Source: Flavobacterium luteolum
GTDB lineage: Bacteria; Bacteroidota; Bacteroidia; Flavobacteriales; Flavobacteriaceae
Assembly: GCF_027111275.1 (NCBI RefSeq)
Contig: NZ_CP114286.1
Location: 434,001-498,000, forward strand
Direction: 5' to 3'
DNA length: 64,000 nucleotides
Shown: positions 63,360-64,000 of the stretch, piece after piece
How the letters are laid out: every line of letters starts with the position of its first letter
Position numbering within the stretch: position 1 is the stretch's first letter
Made by a program: the position numbers and the translations under genes
The notes under the pieces: model-generated
Told to the model about the DNA's origin: nothing
The model's database searches: none
Seen by the model: the letters and a program-made list of their open reading frames with translations, nothing else

Positions 63360-64000
63360 ATGAAAAATTTAATAGTATCGATTTTATTTCTTTTAAGCTG
63401 TTTCATTCAGCAGGACTGTCTGGCTCAAAAACATAAAAAATCACGTTTTAAAGCTTTGGTTTTATATGAAAATGGTGGACATCATCTCCCATTTACCAAA
63501 GCGGCTAAACCATGGTTAAATAAACTTGCCATTGACAGCAGCTTTACAATTGATTATTTCGAAGGTACTAAAACAATCAACGAGGCACTTTTAAAACAAT
63601 ATCAAGTTTTTATTCAATTAGATTATCCTCCGTACACTTGGAGTGAAGAATCTATGCAGGCGTTTCAGAAATATATGAACAGCGGAAAAGGTGGATGGGT
63701 TGGTTTGCATCACGCTACTCTGCTTGGGGAGTTTGATGGATACCCAATGTGGAAATGGTTTTCTGATTTTATGGGCGGAATCAGATTTGTGAATTACATT
63801 CCAGATTTTGCGAGCGGAAAAGTAAATATAGAAGATAAATCTCATCCTGTAACTAAAAGAATTCCATCTGATTTCATTATCCAAAAAGAGGAATGGTATA
63901 TTTATGACAAAAGTCCCAGAACAAACGTTCATGTTTTGGCTTCGGTTGATGAGTCTACCTATCAGCCAAATTCAAAAATAAAAATGGGAGATCATCCTGT
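63360..64000 (+). CDS. ThuA-like domain protein (partial, runs off the window)
   Basis: The gene starts with a signal peptide (MKNLIVSILFLLSCFIQQDC then LAQ). The visible 213 residues match ThuA/trehalose-utilisation-like glutaminase folds: FKALVLYENGGHHLPFTKAA, FTIDYFEGTKTINEALLKQYQ (in parts), YQVFIQLDYPPYTWSEESMQ, FQKYMNSGKGGWVGLHHATL and the following FMGGIRF region. ThuA proteins act in sugar catabolism, but here the role is unknown. The 187-bp gap before it contains nothing recognisable. The C-terminus lies beyond base 64000. Confidence 0.82.
   Translation, partial: MKNLIVSILFLLSCFIQQDCLAQKHKKSRFKALVLYENGGHHLPFTKAAKPWLNKLAIDSSFTIDYFEGTKTINEALLKQYQVFIQLDYPPYTWSEESMQAFQKYMNSGKGGWVGLHHATLLGEFDGYPMWKWFSDFMGGIRFVNYIPDFASGKVNIEDKSHPVTKRIPSDFIIQKEEWYIYDKSPRTNVHVLASVDESTYQPNSKIKMGDHP

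Noticed and set aside
63618..63932. 104-aa minus-strand frame at the window end
   Set aside because: Antisense to the ThuA-like gene that starts at 63360 with a signal peptide and continues beyond the window.

Overview
The window looks like a chromosomal segment of a Bacteroidota member, most likely a Flavobacterium close to F. johnsoniae. Evidence: low-GC, AT-rich spacers; a SusC/SusD pair; bacillithiol gene bshA; spacers with TAnnTTTG -7 boxes rather than Shine-Dalgarno-driven starts; Flavobacterium-style interspersed repeats; and frequent lipoproteins and MKK-type signal peptides. No rRNA, tRNA, CRISPR array, transposase or prophage structural gene was seen. One structured RNA gene is present, the small SRP RNA on the minus strand near 20.4-20.5 kb.

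Layout. 0-1.1 kb: the tail of an unknown gene, a ParD/ParE toxin-antitoxin pair with a clear promoter and operator, and a 57-residue lipoprotein. 1.1-5.2 kb: a YbiT-type ABC-F ATPase, a repeat-packed spacer, a TlpA-like thioredoxin and a DUF3592 membrane protein. 5.2-17.9 kb: an amino-sugar (chitin/GlcNAc type) utilisation locus. It holds a GH20 hexosaminidase, a NagB deaminase fused to a PIG-L deacetylase, SusD and SusC on the minus strand, then a LytS/LytTR two-component pair and a FucP-family sugar permease on the plus strand. Copies of one 13-bp motif (GTCGTTGGTTTAA) lie in front of susC and of the permease gene and are good candidates for the response-regulator site. 17.9-31.9 kb: transaldolase, SDR, SRP RNA, glutaminyl cyclase, hutI, hutG, RhlE-type helicase, a hybrid histidine kinase, a dicarboxylate symporter and aroC. 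32-43.4 kb: an LpxH-like phosphoesterase, a beta-barrel protein, a PrcB-like lipoprotein, bshA, a conserved protein, an iron-sulfur pair, an MCE (MlaD) protein, an N-acetylmuramoyl-L-alanine amidase and LptD. 43.4-52 kb: RidA, methylglyoxal synthase, GlcNAc kinase-like ATPase, gapA, pfkA and TamB. 52-60.9 kb: tsaD, rsmE, DUF4159, a TrmH/SpoU methylase, an M43 metalloprotease, an AI-2E-family permease, a THUMP-like methyltransferase, a VanX-type dipeptidase and an Ivy-like lipoprotein. 60.9-64 kb: a fatty acid desaturase, a divergent set of small regulators, and the start of a ThuA-like protein that runs off the window.

How the genes work together. The amino-sugar locus suggests this route: oligosaccharide uptake by SusCD, cleavage by GH20, inner-membrane import by the permease, phosphorylation (candidate kinase at 44.1-45.0 kb), deacetylation and deamination by the NagB/PIG-L fusion, then glycolysis through pfkA and gapA, which are also in the window. 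A second theme is the cell envelope: LptD, TamB, MCE, amidase, LpxH-like, VanX and the Ivy-like protein.

The least conventional content is in the spacers. Two inverted-repeat elements of about 100-130 bp (2.9 kb and 54.0 kb) share 5' TTGTCAT ends and carry hairpins whose stems differ by compensatory changes around a common loop. Two further elements (19.2 and 35.3 kb) fold into multi-stem shapes. Several families of degenerate word repeats recur.
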